From the NCBI GenBank assembly GCA_051955535.1, contig JBQCGP010000091.1, positions 1-64,000 of the forward strand: a stretch of DNA of 64,000 nt, given 5' to 3'. This DNA comes from 13-2-20CM-68-14 sp051955535 (lineage in GTDB: Bacteria; Actinomycetota; Thermoleophilia; Gaiellales; Gaiellaceae). Under the pieces are notes generated by a model. It was given only the letters and a program-made list of their open reading frames with translations. It had not been told where the DNA came from and did no database searches. How positions within the stretch are numbered: the first letter of the stretch is position 1; the number at the start of each line of letters is the position of its first letter. The translations under genes and the position numbers were made by a program. Shown piece after piece: positions 1-7,481 of this stretch.

Positions 1-1
1 T

Positions 2-256
2 GTCCTGCGCGGTGGCGAGCCGGCCGTGTGCGTCGCGCGGGGGGGCGGGTCGCTGGTCCCGCGGCGCGATCCCGACGCGGGCTGGCTGCGGCCGGCGGTG
101 GCGGCGCTGGTCGAGCACGTCCGGGGCGCCGGGACCCGGAAGCGCCTCGCCGTCGAGCGGTTCGACGGCGAGGCGGTAACCGAGAGCGCGGCGATGCCGC
201 TGCTCGTCGAGGCCGGCTTCCTCGCAGGTCCTCGCCGGGCCGTCCTTCGCTCTTGA
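2..256 (+). CDS. lhr: C-terminal end of an Lhr-type DNA helicase (partial, 5' end outside window)
   Basis: The frame is open from base 2 to a TGA ending at 256, leaving the last 84 residues. The segment resembles the extreme C-terminus of large superfamily 2 Lhr helicases: a GGxSLV strand, then LAVERFDGEAVTESA and a closing EAGF...GPRR. No helicase motif is inside the window, so the call rests on this tail and on context. The Nei-type glycosylase starts 19 nt downstream on the same strand, and lhr next to a nei gene is a known actinobacterial (mycobacterial) arrangement, so the two probably form a repair operon. Confidence 0.6.
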   Translation, partial: VLRGGEPAVCVARGGGSLVPRRDPDAGWLRPAVAALVEHVRGAGTRKRLAVERFDGEAVTESAAMPLLVEAGFLAGPRRAVLRS

Positions 257-275
257 CGACGGGAGCCTGACACGA

Positions 276-1010
276 ATGCCCGAGGGAGACGCGCTCGCTC
301 GGGCCGCGAGGCGGCTGCAGGTGCTCGTCGGGGAGCGAGTCGAGGTCGAGACTCCGCATCCACGGGCGGCGGTCAAGCAGCTCGCCCCGCGGCTCGACGG
401 CCGCCGGCTGCTGAGCGTCGAAGCGGTGGGCAAGAACCTGCTGCTCCGCTTCGAGGACGGCATCGTCCTGCGCAGCCATCTGCGCATGTCCGGCCGCTGG
501 CAGGTGCGGCGGCGAGGCGCCAGACCCCTAGTCGGTCGTCCCTGGCTCGTCCTGCGCGGCGAGGAGCGCGAAGCGATCCTTTGGAACGGGCCGGTGCTCG
601 AGCTCGACGACGGCGCCGTGCGGCGGCTGGGACCGGACATCCTCGCGACGCCGCCGGACCTTGACCGTATGGTCGCGAACCTGCGCCGCGACGAGACCCG
701 CGAGCTGGGCGACGCGCTTCTCGACCAGCGTCTGGTGGCCGGCATCGGCAACGTGTGGAAGGCGGAGGCGCTCTGGCAAACGCGTGTCTCGCCTTGGCGT
801 CGCGTCGCCCAGACCTCCGACGACGAGACGCAGGCGGTCCTCGAGGCTGCGCACGAGCTGATGCAAGCCTCGGTCGAGGGCCGCCGTCAGCCTCGCGCCG
901 TCTACAGGCGCGCCGGACGCGGCTGCCGCCGGTGCGGAACGCCGATCGAGTCCCGCGGCCAGGGCGAGCAGAACCGCACCGCCTACTGGTGCCCCGGCTG
1001 CCAGCGGTGA
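276..1010 (+). CDS. nei: Fpg/Nei family DNA glycosylase (endonuclease VIII type)
   Basis: A 244-residue bifunctional DNA glycosylase/AP lyase that removes oxidised bases. After Met removal the N-terminus PEGD supplies the catalytic proline and glutamate of the family; PEGD rather than PELP points to the Nei branch. A helix-two-turn-helix segment lies around residues 150-165 (LVAGIGNVWKAEAL). The C-terminus has the zinc finger of the family, with CRRC near residue 213 and CPGC just before the end. Length is normal. It follows the Lhr-type helicase by 19 nt and probably shares its transcript. Fpg is the alternative; MPEGD and the actinobacterial context favour Nei2. Confidence 0.9.
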   Translation: MPEGDALARAARRLQVLVGERVEVETPHPRAAVKQLAPRLDGRRLLSVEAVGKNLLLRFEDGIVLRSHLRMSGRWQVRRRGARPLVGRPWLVLRGEEREAILWNGPVLELDDGAVRRLGPDILATPPDLDRMVANLRRDETRELGDALLDQRLVAGIGNVWKAEALWQTRVSPWRRVAQTSDDETQAVLEAAHELMQASVEGRRQPRAVYRRAGRGCRRCGTPIESRGQGEQNRTAYWCPGCQR

Positions 1011-1011
1011 A

Positions 1012-1440
1012 CTACCTGCAGTCCTGACAGGCGCCGCGCAGGAGGACGTCGTGGCCGGCGGTCGTGTAGCCGGTCTTTCGCTCGACCTGGCGCAGGGCGT
1101 GTTCGAGCCCTTCGTCCTCGAACGCCTCGACCTTGCCGCAGCTGTTGCAGACGAGGTGGTGATGATGATCGCCGCCCGGGTGGGCCGGCTCGAACCGGGT
1201 GATCGCGTCGCCGATCTCAACGCGCTGAACGAAACCCTGGTCGGCGAGCAGGTCGAGAATCCGGTAGACGCTCGCGATCCCGACGGCGCGGCCCTCGGCC
1301 CGTAGGCCGTCGAAGATCTCCTGGGCCGTCAGGCAGCACTCCTGCCGACCGAGGAGCTGGATCACGGCTCGGCGGGCGCCGCCGCTCCGGTACCCGGCTT
1401 GCTGCAGCTCCTCGAGCGTCTGGGTCGTCCAGTCGGACAT
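1012..1440 (-). CDS. zur: Fur family metal-responsive repressor, probably Zur
   Basis: A 142-residue winged-helix metalloregulator. The N-terminal half is the DNA-binding domain (QLLGRQECCLTAQEIFDGL, then SVYRILDLL). The C-terminal half carries the metal sites: HPGGDHHHHLVCNSCG gives the His cluster and first CxxC, and a closing CQDC gives the second structural zinc pair. It diverges from a ZnuABC-like importer with a 55 bp gap holding a large inverted repeat, so zinc (or manganese) sensing with control of the importer and itself is likely. Its gene end is 2 nt from the nei stop (convergent). A TATCAT hexamer lies 8 nt before the ATG and there is no Shine-Dalgarno, suggesting a leaderless message. 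Confidence 0.88.
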   Translation of the reverse strand: MSDWTTQTLEELQQAGYRSGGARRAVIQLLGRQECCLTAQEIFDGLRAEGRAVGIASVYRILDLLADQGFVQRVEIGDAITRFEPAHPGGDHHHHLVCNSCGKVEAFEDEGLEHALRQVERKTGYTTAGHDVLLRGACQDCR

Positions 1441-1448
1441 GAAGCTCG

Positions 1449-1454
1449 ATGATA
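1449..1454 (-). promoter_or_regulatory. -10 element of the Fur-family gene (leaderless type)
   Basis: TATCAT on the minus strand, 8 nt before the ATG at 1440, with no Shine-Dalgarno between. It overlaps the left end of the operator. Confidence 0.5.
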
Positions 1455-1486
1455 GCGATTCGCATTTTAGAATGAGAATAACTATC
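1451..1486. promoter_or_regulatory. Fur/Zur-type operator between the repressor and the metal importer
   Basis: An inverted repeat with 16-nt arms (1451-1466 and 1471-1486, 13 of 16 positions complementary) and a 4-nt centre fills most of the 55 bp divergent gap. It is AT-rich in a very GC-rich region and has the GATAAT/ATTATC flavour of Fur-family boxes. Both arm ends form part of a -10-like hexamer, so a bound repressor would block both promoters. Confidence 0.75.
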
Positions 1487-1488
1487 GT
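1483..1488 (+). promoter_or_regulatory. -10 element of the metal importer operon (leaderless type)
   Basis: TATCGT followed by 7 nt and the ATG at 1496. It overlaps the right end of the operator, so transcription should be blocked when the repressor is bound. Confidence 0.5.
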
Positions 1489-1495
1489 TTAACCG

Positions 1496-3244
1496 ATGCT
1501 GACGCCGTTCCACTTCGTCTTCGTCCAGCATGGGCTGCTCGAGATCTGGCTCCTTTCGATCGGGGCGGGGCTCCTCGGGCCATGGCTCGTCCTGCGGGGG
1601 CTCGCGTTCTTCGCCCACGCCGTCGGCACGGCCGCCTTCCCGGGTCTGGTGCTCGCCGACGGCCTCGGCTTCTCGCCGCCGCTCGGCGCGGCGCTCGGCG
1701 CGGCCGGCTTCGCCGGCGGGGTCGACCTGCTCGGTCGCTCGCGACGTGCGAGCTACGACACCGACACCGCGTTGGTCCTCGTCGGGGCACTCGCGCTCGG
1801 GGTGATCCTCGCCAGCGACGTGTTCCACTCCGGGACGAACGTCGAGACGCTGCTCTTCGGCAGCCTCCTGCTGATCGGGACGCGGGAGCTCGTGCTCGCC
1901 GCGATCGTCTCGCTGCTCGCCCTCGTTGGCACGGTCGCGCTTGGACGCTTCTGGCTCGTCCGCGGCTTCGACCCTCTCGCCGCCTCGTCACTCGGCTCGC
2001 GCTCCGCCTTGCCGGAAGGGGCATTGCTGGGGCTCGTCGCCTTCGCAGCGATCGCGGGACTTGCGGCGCTCGGCGCCCTGCTCGTCAGCGCGCTGCTCGT
2101 CGTGCCGGCCGCGACCGCGCGGCTCTGGACGCGCAGGCTGCTTTCGTGGCAGCTCGCGACGATCGCGCTGGTAGCCGCCGAGGGCGTCGTCGGCCTTTGG
2201 CTCTCGGTCGAGCTGAACGTGCCGCCGGGGGCCGCAATCGCAATCCTCGCCGGGGGCGTCTTCGCGCTCGCCGCGCTTGGTCGCCGCTACGGCTCACCTC
2301 GGACGCTCGGTCTCGCCGCGGCGGCGGTCGGTGCCGTCCTCGTGCTGAGCGGGTGCGGGGTTGCGAGCGGCGGCCGCCCGGGGACGGTGGACGTCGTCGC
2401 AACGACGACGCAGATCGCCGACTGGACTCGAGCTGTCGGCGGGCCGGCGGTCTCCGTCCACCAGATCCTGCAGCCGAACACGGACCCGCACGAGTACGAG
2501 CCGCGTCCGGCGGATGTCGAACGCACGGCCGGAGCGCGAGTCATCTTCGAAAACGGCGACAACCTCGATCACTGGATGGGGACGGTGGTCTCGCAGGCCG
2601 GGGGGCACCCGAAGGTCGTCGACCTCGGTGGAGCCGTCCCGGTCAAGCTGCCCGGCGAGAGCTCGGGGCCCGAGGCGTCGCGATTCGACCCTCACTGGTG
2701 GCACGACCCGGTCGACGCCGAGGCGGCGGTCACGAAGATCCGCGACGTCCTCGCTGCCGTGAAACCGAAGGCGAAAACTGGATTCGAGCGGAGGGCCGCC
2801 GCCTATCTGGCGGCGTTGCACCGCCTCCGCCAGCGGACGCAGAGCTGCTTCGCGGCGGTGCCGCCGGCGGAGCGGAAGCTCGTCACCGACCACGACGCCT
2901 TCGCCTACTTCGCGGGAAGGTACGGGATCACGATCGTCGGCGCCGTGATCCCGTCGCAGACGACACAGGCACAGCCTTCCGCGGGCGAGACGGCGAAGCT
3001 GATCGAGCTCCTACGCCGGGAGCACGTGAAGGCGGTCTTTCCGGAGAAATCCGTCAACGCTCGGCTTGCCGAGACGGTGGGCCGGGAAACGGGTGCGAGC
3101 TCTCATTACACGCTCTACGGGGACACGCTCGGGCCGAAGGGCTCGACCGGCGCGACCTATCTCCGGATGGAGGCCGCGAACGCGAACGAGCTGGTCCGCG
3201 GCTTCACCGGCGGTGCGCGAGGATGCACGACCGCGACGCCGTAG
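1496..3244 (+). CDS. Metal ABC importer: permease fused to substrate-binding lipoprotein (ZnuB-ZnuA)
   Basis: 582 residues. Residues 1 to about 262 are an ABC-3 family permease with repeated hydrophobic helices. A further hydrophobic stretch ends in a lipobox, LVLSGC, near residue 285. The rest is a ZnuA/TroA cluster 9 binding protein with the expected metal ligands: NTDPHEYEP, DPHWWHDP, VTDHDAFAYF and a C-terminal YGDTLG. No in-frame start codon lies between the permease end and the lipobox, so a separate lipoprotein with a normal signal peptide cannot start there; the proteins are truly joined. The former signal helix would act as the last membrane span, placing the binding domain outside. 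First gene of a three-gene operon; its end overlaps the ATPase start. Confidence 0.85.
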   Translation: MLTPFHFVFVQHGLLEIWLLSIGAGLLGPWLVLRGLAFFAHAVGTAAFPGLVLADGLGFSPPLGAALGAAGFAGGVDLLGRSRRASYDTDTALVLVGALALGVILASDVFHSGTNVETLLFGSLLLIGTRELVLAAIVSLLALVGTVALGRFWLVRGFDPLAASSLGSRSALPEGALLGLVAFAAIAGLAALGALLVSALLVVPAATARLWTRRLLSWQLATIALVAAEGVVGLWLSVELNVPPGAAIAILAGGVFALAALGRRYGSPRTLGLAAAAVGAVLVLSGCGVASGGRPGTVDVVATTTQIADWTRAVGGPAVSVHQILQPNTDPHEYEPRPADVERTAGARVIFENGDNLDHWMGTVVSQAGGHPKVVDLGGAVPVKLPGESSGPEASRFDPHWWHDPVDAEAAVTKIRDVLAAVKPKAKTGFERRAAAYLAALHRLRQRTQSCFAAVPPAERKLVTDHDAFAYFAGRYGITIVGAVIPSQTTQAQPSAGETAKLIELLRREHVKAVFPEKSVNARLAETVGRETGASSHYTLYGDTLGPKGSTGATYLRMEAANANELVRGFTGGARGCTTATP

Positions 3245-3978
3245 CGCTGGTCGAGGCGCGTGGCCTGAGCGCCGGCTACGGCACGTCCGTCGTGCTGGAG
3301 GACGTCGAGTTCGATCTCCTAGCCGGTGAGCGGATGGCGGTGCTCGGACCGAACGGCGGCGGCAAGTCAACCCTCTTCCGACTGCTGCTCGGGGAGCTCG
3401 AACCCTTCGACGGCGAACTGATCAGGAATGCCGGTGCGGCGTTCGTTCCCCAGACCGAGCGCTCGCGCCTCGACTATCCGGTCAGCGCGCTCGACGTCGC
3501 GCTGATGGGAACGCTTTCCCGGCTCCCCTGGTGGCGGCCGAACGGGCGGCGGGAGAGGCGTTTCGCACGCGAGGCCCTGGGTAGGGTCGGCCTCGCAAAC
3601 CTCGCGGACGCCCAGTTCGGGGAGTTGTCGGGCGGCCAGCGCCAGCGCGTGCTCGTTGCGCGGGCGCTCGTGCAGGACGCGCCGATCCTGTTTCTCGACG
3701 AGCCGTTTGTCGGGGTCGACCGGCCGAGCGAACCGCGGCTCGAGCAGCTGTTCGCCGACCTCGCTCAGGAGGGCCGCGGAATCATGGTCGCGACCCACGA
3801 CATCGAACAGACCTACCGCTACGACCGGGTGCTCTGCCTGAACAGGCGCCAGGTTGCGCTGGGACCGCCGCTGCAGGCCCTGACGCGTGAGGTTCTCGAA
3901 ACGACCTACGGCGGCGCGATCGTGATGCTCCCCGGACGGGGGCAGACGGCCGCGATTCTTCCGCCGCACCACCATTAG
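3223..3978 (+). CDS. znuC: Metal ABC importer ATP-binding protein (ZnuC-like)
   Basis: A 251-residue ATPase. Walker A is GPNGGGKST, the signature is LSGGQRQR, Walker B is ILFLDEPF and the H-loop is ATHD. The start chosen is the ATG at 3223, just after a GCGAGG stretch and 22 nt inside the end of the fused permease-binding gene, indicating translational coupling. The same frame is open far upstream, but that sequence lies opposite or across the previous gene and resembles no ATPase. The protein ends PPHHH, a short His tail that could bind metal. The second permease starts on the very next base. Confidence 0.9.
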   Translation: MHDRDAVALVEARGLSAGYGTSVVLEDVEFDLLAGERMAVLGPNGGGKSTLFRLLLGELEPFDGELIRNAGAAFVPQTERSRLDYPVSALDVALMGTLSRLPWWRPNGRRERRFAREALGRVGLANLADAQFGELSGGQRQRVLVARALVQDAPILFLDEPFVGVDRPSEPRLEQLFADLAQEGRGIMVATHDIEQTYRYDRVLCLNRRQVALGPPLQALTREVLETTYGGAIVMLPGRGQTAAILPPHHH

Positions 3979-4794
3979 ATGGCGCACGCCCTGCTCCATC
4001 CGTTCGCGGAGCCGTTCATGCGCAGGGCCCTCCTGGAGCTCCTGCTCCTTGGTGTCGCCGGCAGCCTCGTGGGCTGCTGGGTCCTCCTGTACGAGCTCGC
4101 CTACAGCACGGAGTCGCTCGCGCACGCTCTCTTCCCGGGGCTCGTCGTCGCCGCGTTGCTGGGACTTCCGCTCCTCGTGGGCGGCGCCGTCGGCGTGCTC
4201 GCGGCTGCGACCGCAATTGCGTTCGTCGGGCGGACGCCGCTCGTCGGGCGAGACACAGGCGTCGCGGTCGTGATCACGTCGCTCTTCGGCCTCGGCGTCG
4301 TGCTGGCCCTCTCGCCGAGCTCCCCGCCGGGGCTCGAGAGCCTGCTGTTCGGCGATCTGCTCGGGGTGACGCGCGGCGACCTCGTGATCTCGACCGTTCT
4401 CGTCGCAGCCACCGCCGCCGGGATCGCGGCTCTCCATCGTCCGCTGCTCATCGCCGGCTTCGACCGCGGCAGCGCGAGAGCGTTCGGCGCAAGGCCGTTT
4501 TTCGTCGACACGGCCCTGCTCGTTCTCATCGCTGTCGGCGTGCTCGTGGGGGTCCAGGCGCTCGGAAACCTGCTTGTGATCGCGCTGCTCGTCGGGCCCG
4601 CGGCCTCTGCGCGTCAGCTTGTCGACCGGCTCCCGGCGATGATGGGCCTCGCGACGCTCTTCGCCTGGACGTCGGCGATAACCGGCCTGTACCTCTCGTA
4701 CTACTTGGATGTCGCGGCCGGAGCTGCGGTCGCCTCCACGACGGTCGCGCTGTTCTTGATCGCGGCGCTGGCCGGCGCGCTCCGCGGCGCTTGA
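3979..4794 (+). CDS. znuB: Metal ABC importer permease, second subunit
   Basis: A 271-residue polytopic ABC-3 family permease with about eight hydrophobic helices and the conserved central pattern DTALLVLIAVGVLVGVQALG. The ATG directly follows the ATPase stop. With the fused permease at 1496 it gives the importer two different permease subunits, consistent with a heterodimeric pore. No gene for a separate binding protein is present in the operon, which fits the binding domain being fused to the first permease. Confidence 0.88.
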   Translation: MAHALLHPFAEPFMRRALLELLLLGVAGSLVGCWVLLYELAYSTESLAHALFPGLVVAALLGLPLLVGGAVGVLAAATAIAFVGRTPLVGRDTGVAVVITSLFGLGVVLALSPSSPPGLESLLFGDLLGVTRGDLVISTVLVAATAAGIAALHRPLLIAGFDRGSARAFGARPFFVDTALLVLIAVGVLVGVQALGNLLVIALLVGPAASARQLVDRLPAMMGLATLFAWTSAITGLYLSYYLDVAAGAAVASTTVALFLIAALAGALRGA

Positions 4795-4843
4795 TCTTCC
4801 GGTTGCGGCAGGGTTAAGCCGGCCGAGGGCGTAACGGCAACTC

Positions 4844-6085
4844 GTGGCCGTGCGCGCTCCGCACCTCTACCGCTCGCTTCGCCTCTTCGCGCTCGGGAGC
4901 TTCGCGCTGCTCTCGCGGGAGGTCGATGCCGGTGCTGAGATCCCCTTCTCGTTCGAAGAGCACGATGGCGGCAAGCGGCCGCTCTACGACTACCGGCCGC
5001 TCGTCGGCAACTATGTGGACGCGCGCGCGAGCCGGCTCGCCGCGCTGCCGGATGCGCTGGTGGCCCTCGAGGAGCTGCAGCGCGAGCCGGCCGCTGCGAT
5101 CTACGCGCGCGCTCACGCCGGCGGGGACGGAAGCGACAGCGGCGCGCTCGTGCGGACGGTCCTGCTTCCGCTTCTTACAGATGTCGCCGAGCGATGCGGG
5201 GGCTTCGACTGGGACGACGCCGTGTTCGACCACGTATACGGGGAGCTCGAGCGCTCGCTCTTCGGCAGCCGTCGCGCCTACGCCGCCGTCGCGCCGCTGG
5301 TCGGCGTCGGCGCCGCCAGCCAGATCGACCTCGGCCGCGGGGTTCGCGTCCGAGTCGCGGCGGCAGGCGAGCTGGCCGCGTCGTGGCCGGACGCGGCGCG
5401 GCTGCTGCCGCCCGCGTTCGGGCGTGAACCCGACCGCGTCTGCGTCCTCGAGCTCGAGCGGCCGCTCCAGAAGGCCGAGACGGCACCGCCCGATGCGCCC
5501 GCGGAGCTTGCGGACGCGGTCACGGCCCTGCGGCTCGCGACCGCGGCGCCGGTCGCCGCGGGGCCGGTCCTCTTCGAGCGCCTCGACTGGCGCCCGTACG
5601 GCATCCGCCCGGTGCTGCCGATCGCCGCCACGCAGCCGCCGGGCGAGCCTTCGCGGCTCGACGAGTTTCGCGGAAGGCTGTGCGCCGACCTGCTCGCGCG
5701 CATCACGACGGCCGATGACGATCCTGACCTGGCGGAGGCGCTCGACCGCTGGGAGCTGTCGCTGTTCGCGAGTGAGCCGTTCCGTTCCGAACAGCTGCGC
5801 GAATCGTTGACCGCGCTGCTCGGCGGCGCGGACGGGCTCTGGGCGGCGACCGTCCGCGGCGCGCTCCTGCTGGGCGAGACCGCACGCGAACGAGCCGACC
5901 AACTCGAGCGCCTGCGCGCGCTCGGCGCCGGCGAGGCGGTGAAGCCGTCGACGCTCGACCTCGTTCGCCGGGCACTCGTCGAGACGCTGCTCCACGGTGA
6001 CCGGCCCGCGCTTGTCGCCGCCCTCGACGAGTCGTTGCTCGGGCTGCGGGCTCGGCCGACCGGCTTCCTGACAGCCGTCGCATAG
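4844..6085 (+). CDS. Conserved hypothetical protein, 413 aa
   Basis: Not recognised. The product is soluble and mostly helical, rich in Ala, Arg, Glu and Leu, with no signal peptide or membrane span. Landmarks are an N-terminal RSLRLFALGSFALLSREVD segment and an FSFEEHDGGKRPLYDYRPLV strand. The start is a GTG at 4844 without a Shine-Dalgarno. It lies 49 nt after the metal importer, but nothing links it to metal transport. Codon use matches its neighbours and the frame is long and clean, so it is a real gene. Confidence 0.75.
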   Translation: MAVRAPHLYRSLRLFALGSFALLSREVDAGAEIPFSFEEHDGGKRPLYDYRPLVGNYVDARASRLAALPDALVALEELQREPAAAIYARAHAGGDGSDSGALVRTVLLPLLTDVAERCGGFDWDDAVFDHVYGELERSLFGSRRAYAAVAPLVGVGAASQIDLGRGVRVRVAAAGELAASWPDAARLLPPAFGREPDRVCVLELERPLQKAETAPPDAPAELADAVTALRLATAAPVAAGPVLFERLDWRPYGIRPVLPIAATQPPGEPSRLDEFRGRLCADLLARITTADDDPDLAEALDRWELSLFASEPFRSEQLRESLTALLGGADGLWAATVRGALLLGETARERADQLERLRALGAGEAVKPSTLDLVRRALVETLLHGDRPALVAALDESLLGLRARPTGFLTAVA

Positions 6086-6137
6086 TCGGCACGGTTTCGG
6101 CACAGACGCGTGCGGATTTGCCCGCTACGGTCGTGGC

Positions 6138-6353
6138 ATGGACGAGGCGCGGGCGGTCATCCAGAGGCTGGAGAGGATCGAAGCGCTCGAGCGCGAGGGC
6201 GCGGCGCCGCAGCTGCTACTTGCGGAGGTGCGGGAGCTCCTCCGCGAGGGCGAAGAATGGGTCAGGGCCGAGCGGGACGGCACTGATGTGGCGGAAGAGG
6301 CTCTCGAGCGCTGCCGCCTCGCGGACCGCGGGGAGGTGGTGCCTGTCGCATAG
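6138..6353 (+). CDS. Small helical protein, 71 aa
   Basis: A short charged protein predicted to be almost all helix (ERIEALEREGAAPQLLLAEV), possibly a two-helix coiled coil. Function unknown. The ATG at 6138 has a TACGGT hexamer 6 nt upstream and no Shine-Dalgarno, the leaderless pattern seen across the window. Its TAG stop forms part of the hexamer preceding the next gene. Confidence 0.65.
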   Translation: MDEARAVIQRLERIEALEREGAAPQLLLAEVRELLREGEEWVRAERDGTDVAEEALERCRLADRGEVVPVA

Positions 6354-6362
6354 AGTCGCGCT

Positions 6363-7304
6363 GTGTCTGAACATATCGTCCACTGGGACGACCTCGAGAG
6401 CCACCACGGTGAGGCCGGCTCGATCAGCAGCCACTGGACCAACCTCTCGCGCGCCGCGGGCTCGGTCCGGATTCGCGCGAACCGGATCCGCGTCGACCCC
6501 GGCAAGCGCTCGACGCCGCTGCACGCCGAGAGCGACGAGGAGATCTTCTTCGTCCTGCGCGGCTCAGGGCTCGCCTGGCAGCGTGACGACGACAGTGAAA
6601 CCGACGTGACCTACGAGGTCCGTGCGGGCGACTGTCTCGTCCACCGCGTCGATGGGGAGGCGCACAGCCTCGTCGCGGGCGACGACGGGATCGAGACGCT
6701 TGCCTTCGGCGTCGGGCCCGAGTGGACGTACGCGTTCTTCCCGCGGCTGAGCGTGATCCGCGTCGCGCACGCAATCGTGGACGTCGACGGGCGCCATCAG
6801 TGGCAGATGGAAGCCGAGCTGCCCGAGCCGGAGCTGCCGGAGCCGAGCCGCCGCCCGAGCCGCATCGTCAACGTCGACGAGATCGAGCCGGAACAGTGGG
6901 GCCGTGGCGACGTCAGCCTCGAGGAGTGGAGCCTCGGCGTGGCCGCCGGCTCGGTCGCCACCGGGATCAACTACTGGCGGATCACACCCGGAAAGCTCAG
7001 CGCGCCGCCGCACTGCCACTCTGTCGAGGAGGAGTTCTTCGTGGTGCTCGAAGGCGAGGGGGTTTGCATCCTCGGCGACGAGGAGCACCCGGTTCGTCCG
7101 GGACACGTCGTCTCGCGGCCGGCGTCCTCGCGTGTCGCGCACGCATTCCGCGCGGGCGACGCGGGGCTGGCGATGCTCGCCTACGGCACTCGCGACCCGA
7201 ACGACATCTGCTACTACCCGCGCTCGGACAAGATCTATTTTCGCGGCGTGGGCCTGATGACGCGCGTCCCGCGTCTCGACTACTGGGACGGCGAGCCGGA
7301 TTGA
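6363..7304 (+). CDS. Double cupin-domain protein
   Basis: 313 residues with two cupin barrels. The first (about residues 30-130) has the motif around TPLHAESDEEIFFVLRGSG and a later GDCLVHRVDGEAHS. The second (about 195-290) has SAPPHCHSVEEEFFVVLEGE and PASSRVAHAF. The second retains His-His-Glu and a later His suited to metal binding; the first is less complete. Such bicupins include dioxygenases, isomerases and oxalate decarboxylase-like enzymes; the substrate cannot be told from sequence. Start is GTG at 6363, with TAGAGT 6 nt upstream (its TAG is also the stop of the preceding gene). A CCGGTC/GACCGG hairpin follows the stop, then a dispersed repeat. Confidence 0.8.
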   Translation: MSEHIVHWDDLESHHGEAGSISSHWTNLSRAAGSVRIRANRIRVDPGKRSTPLHAESDEEIFFVLRGSGLAWQRDDDSETDVTYEVRAGDCLVHRVDGEAHSLVAGDDGIETLAFGVGPEWTYAFFPRLSVIRVAHAIVDVDGRHQWQMEAELPEPELPEPSRRPSRIVNVDEIEPEQWGRGDVSLEEWSLGVAAGSVATGINYWRITPGKLSAPPHCHSVEEEFFVVLEGEGVCILGDEEHPVRPGHVVSRPASSRVAHAFRAGDAGLAMLAYGTRDPNDICYYPRSDKIYFRGVGLMTRVPRLDYWDGEPD

Positions 7305-7330
7305 TCACGTAGCCGGTCCTTCGGCGACCG

Positions 7331-7404
7331 GGAGGGACTGACGCCCGCAGGGGTCTGTCCCAATTACCGTTATTGGGACAGTCCCCGTTCGAGGACAGTC
7401 CCTC
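7331..7404. repeat. Dispersed palindromic (REP-like) repeat, copy 1
   Basis: 74 bp built of two imperfect palindromes. The left half pairs GGGACTGAC with GTCTGTCCC around a GC-rich turn; the right half contains GGGACAGTCCC-type cores. The same two halves occur in opposite orientation at 32641-32730 with a longer spacer. It is intergenic, between the bicupin and parA. Resembles REP/BIME elements mobilised by RAYT transposases elsewhere; no such transposase is in the window. Confidence 0.7.
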
Positions 7405-7481
7405 ACCGAATTGAACTCGAAAAACCGCTGCATTTTCACGGTTAAAGGGTTCGGCTACTATCAGACGAAAGAAAGGGTCTG

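Noticed and set aside
2219..2360. A separate start for the ZnuA-type lipoprotein inside the fused gene
   Set aside because: No ATG, GTG or TTG in frame between the permease end and the lipobox; the nearest upstream GTG (about 2219) is inside a permease helix.
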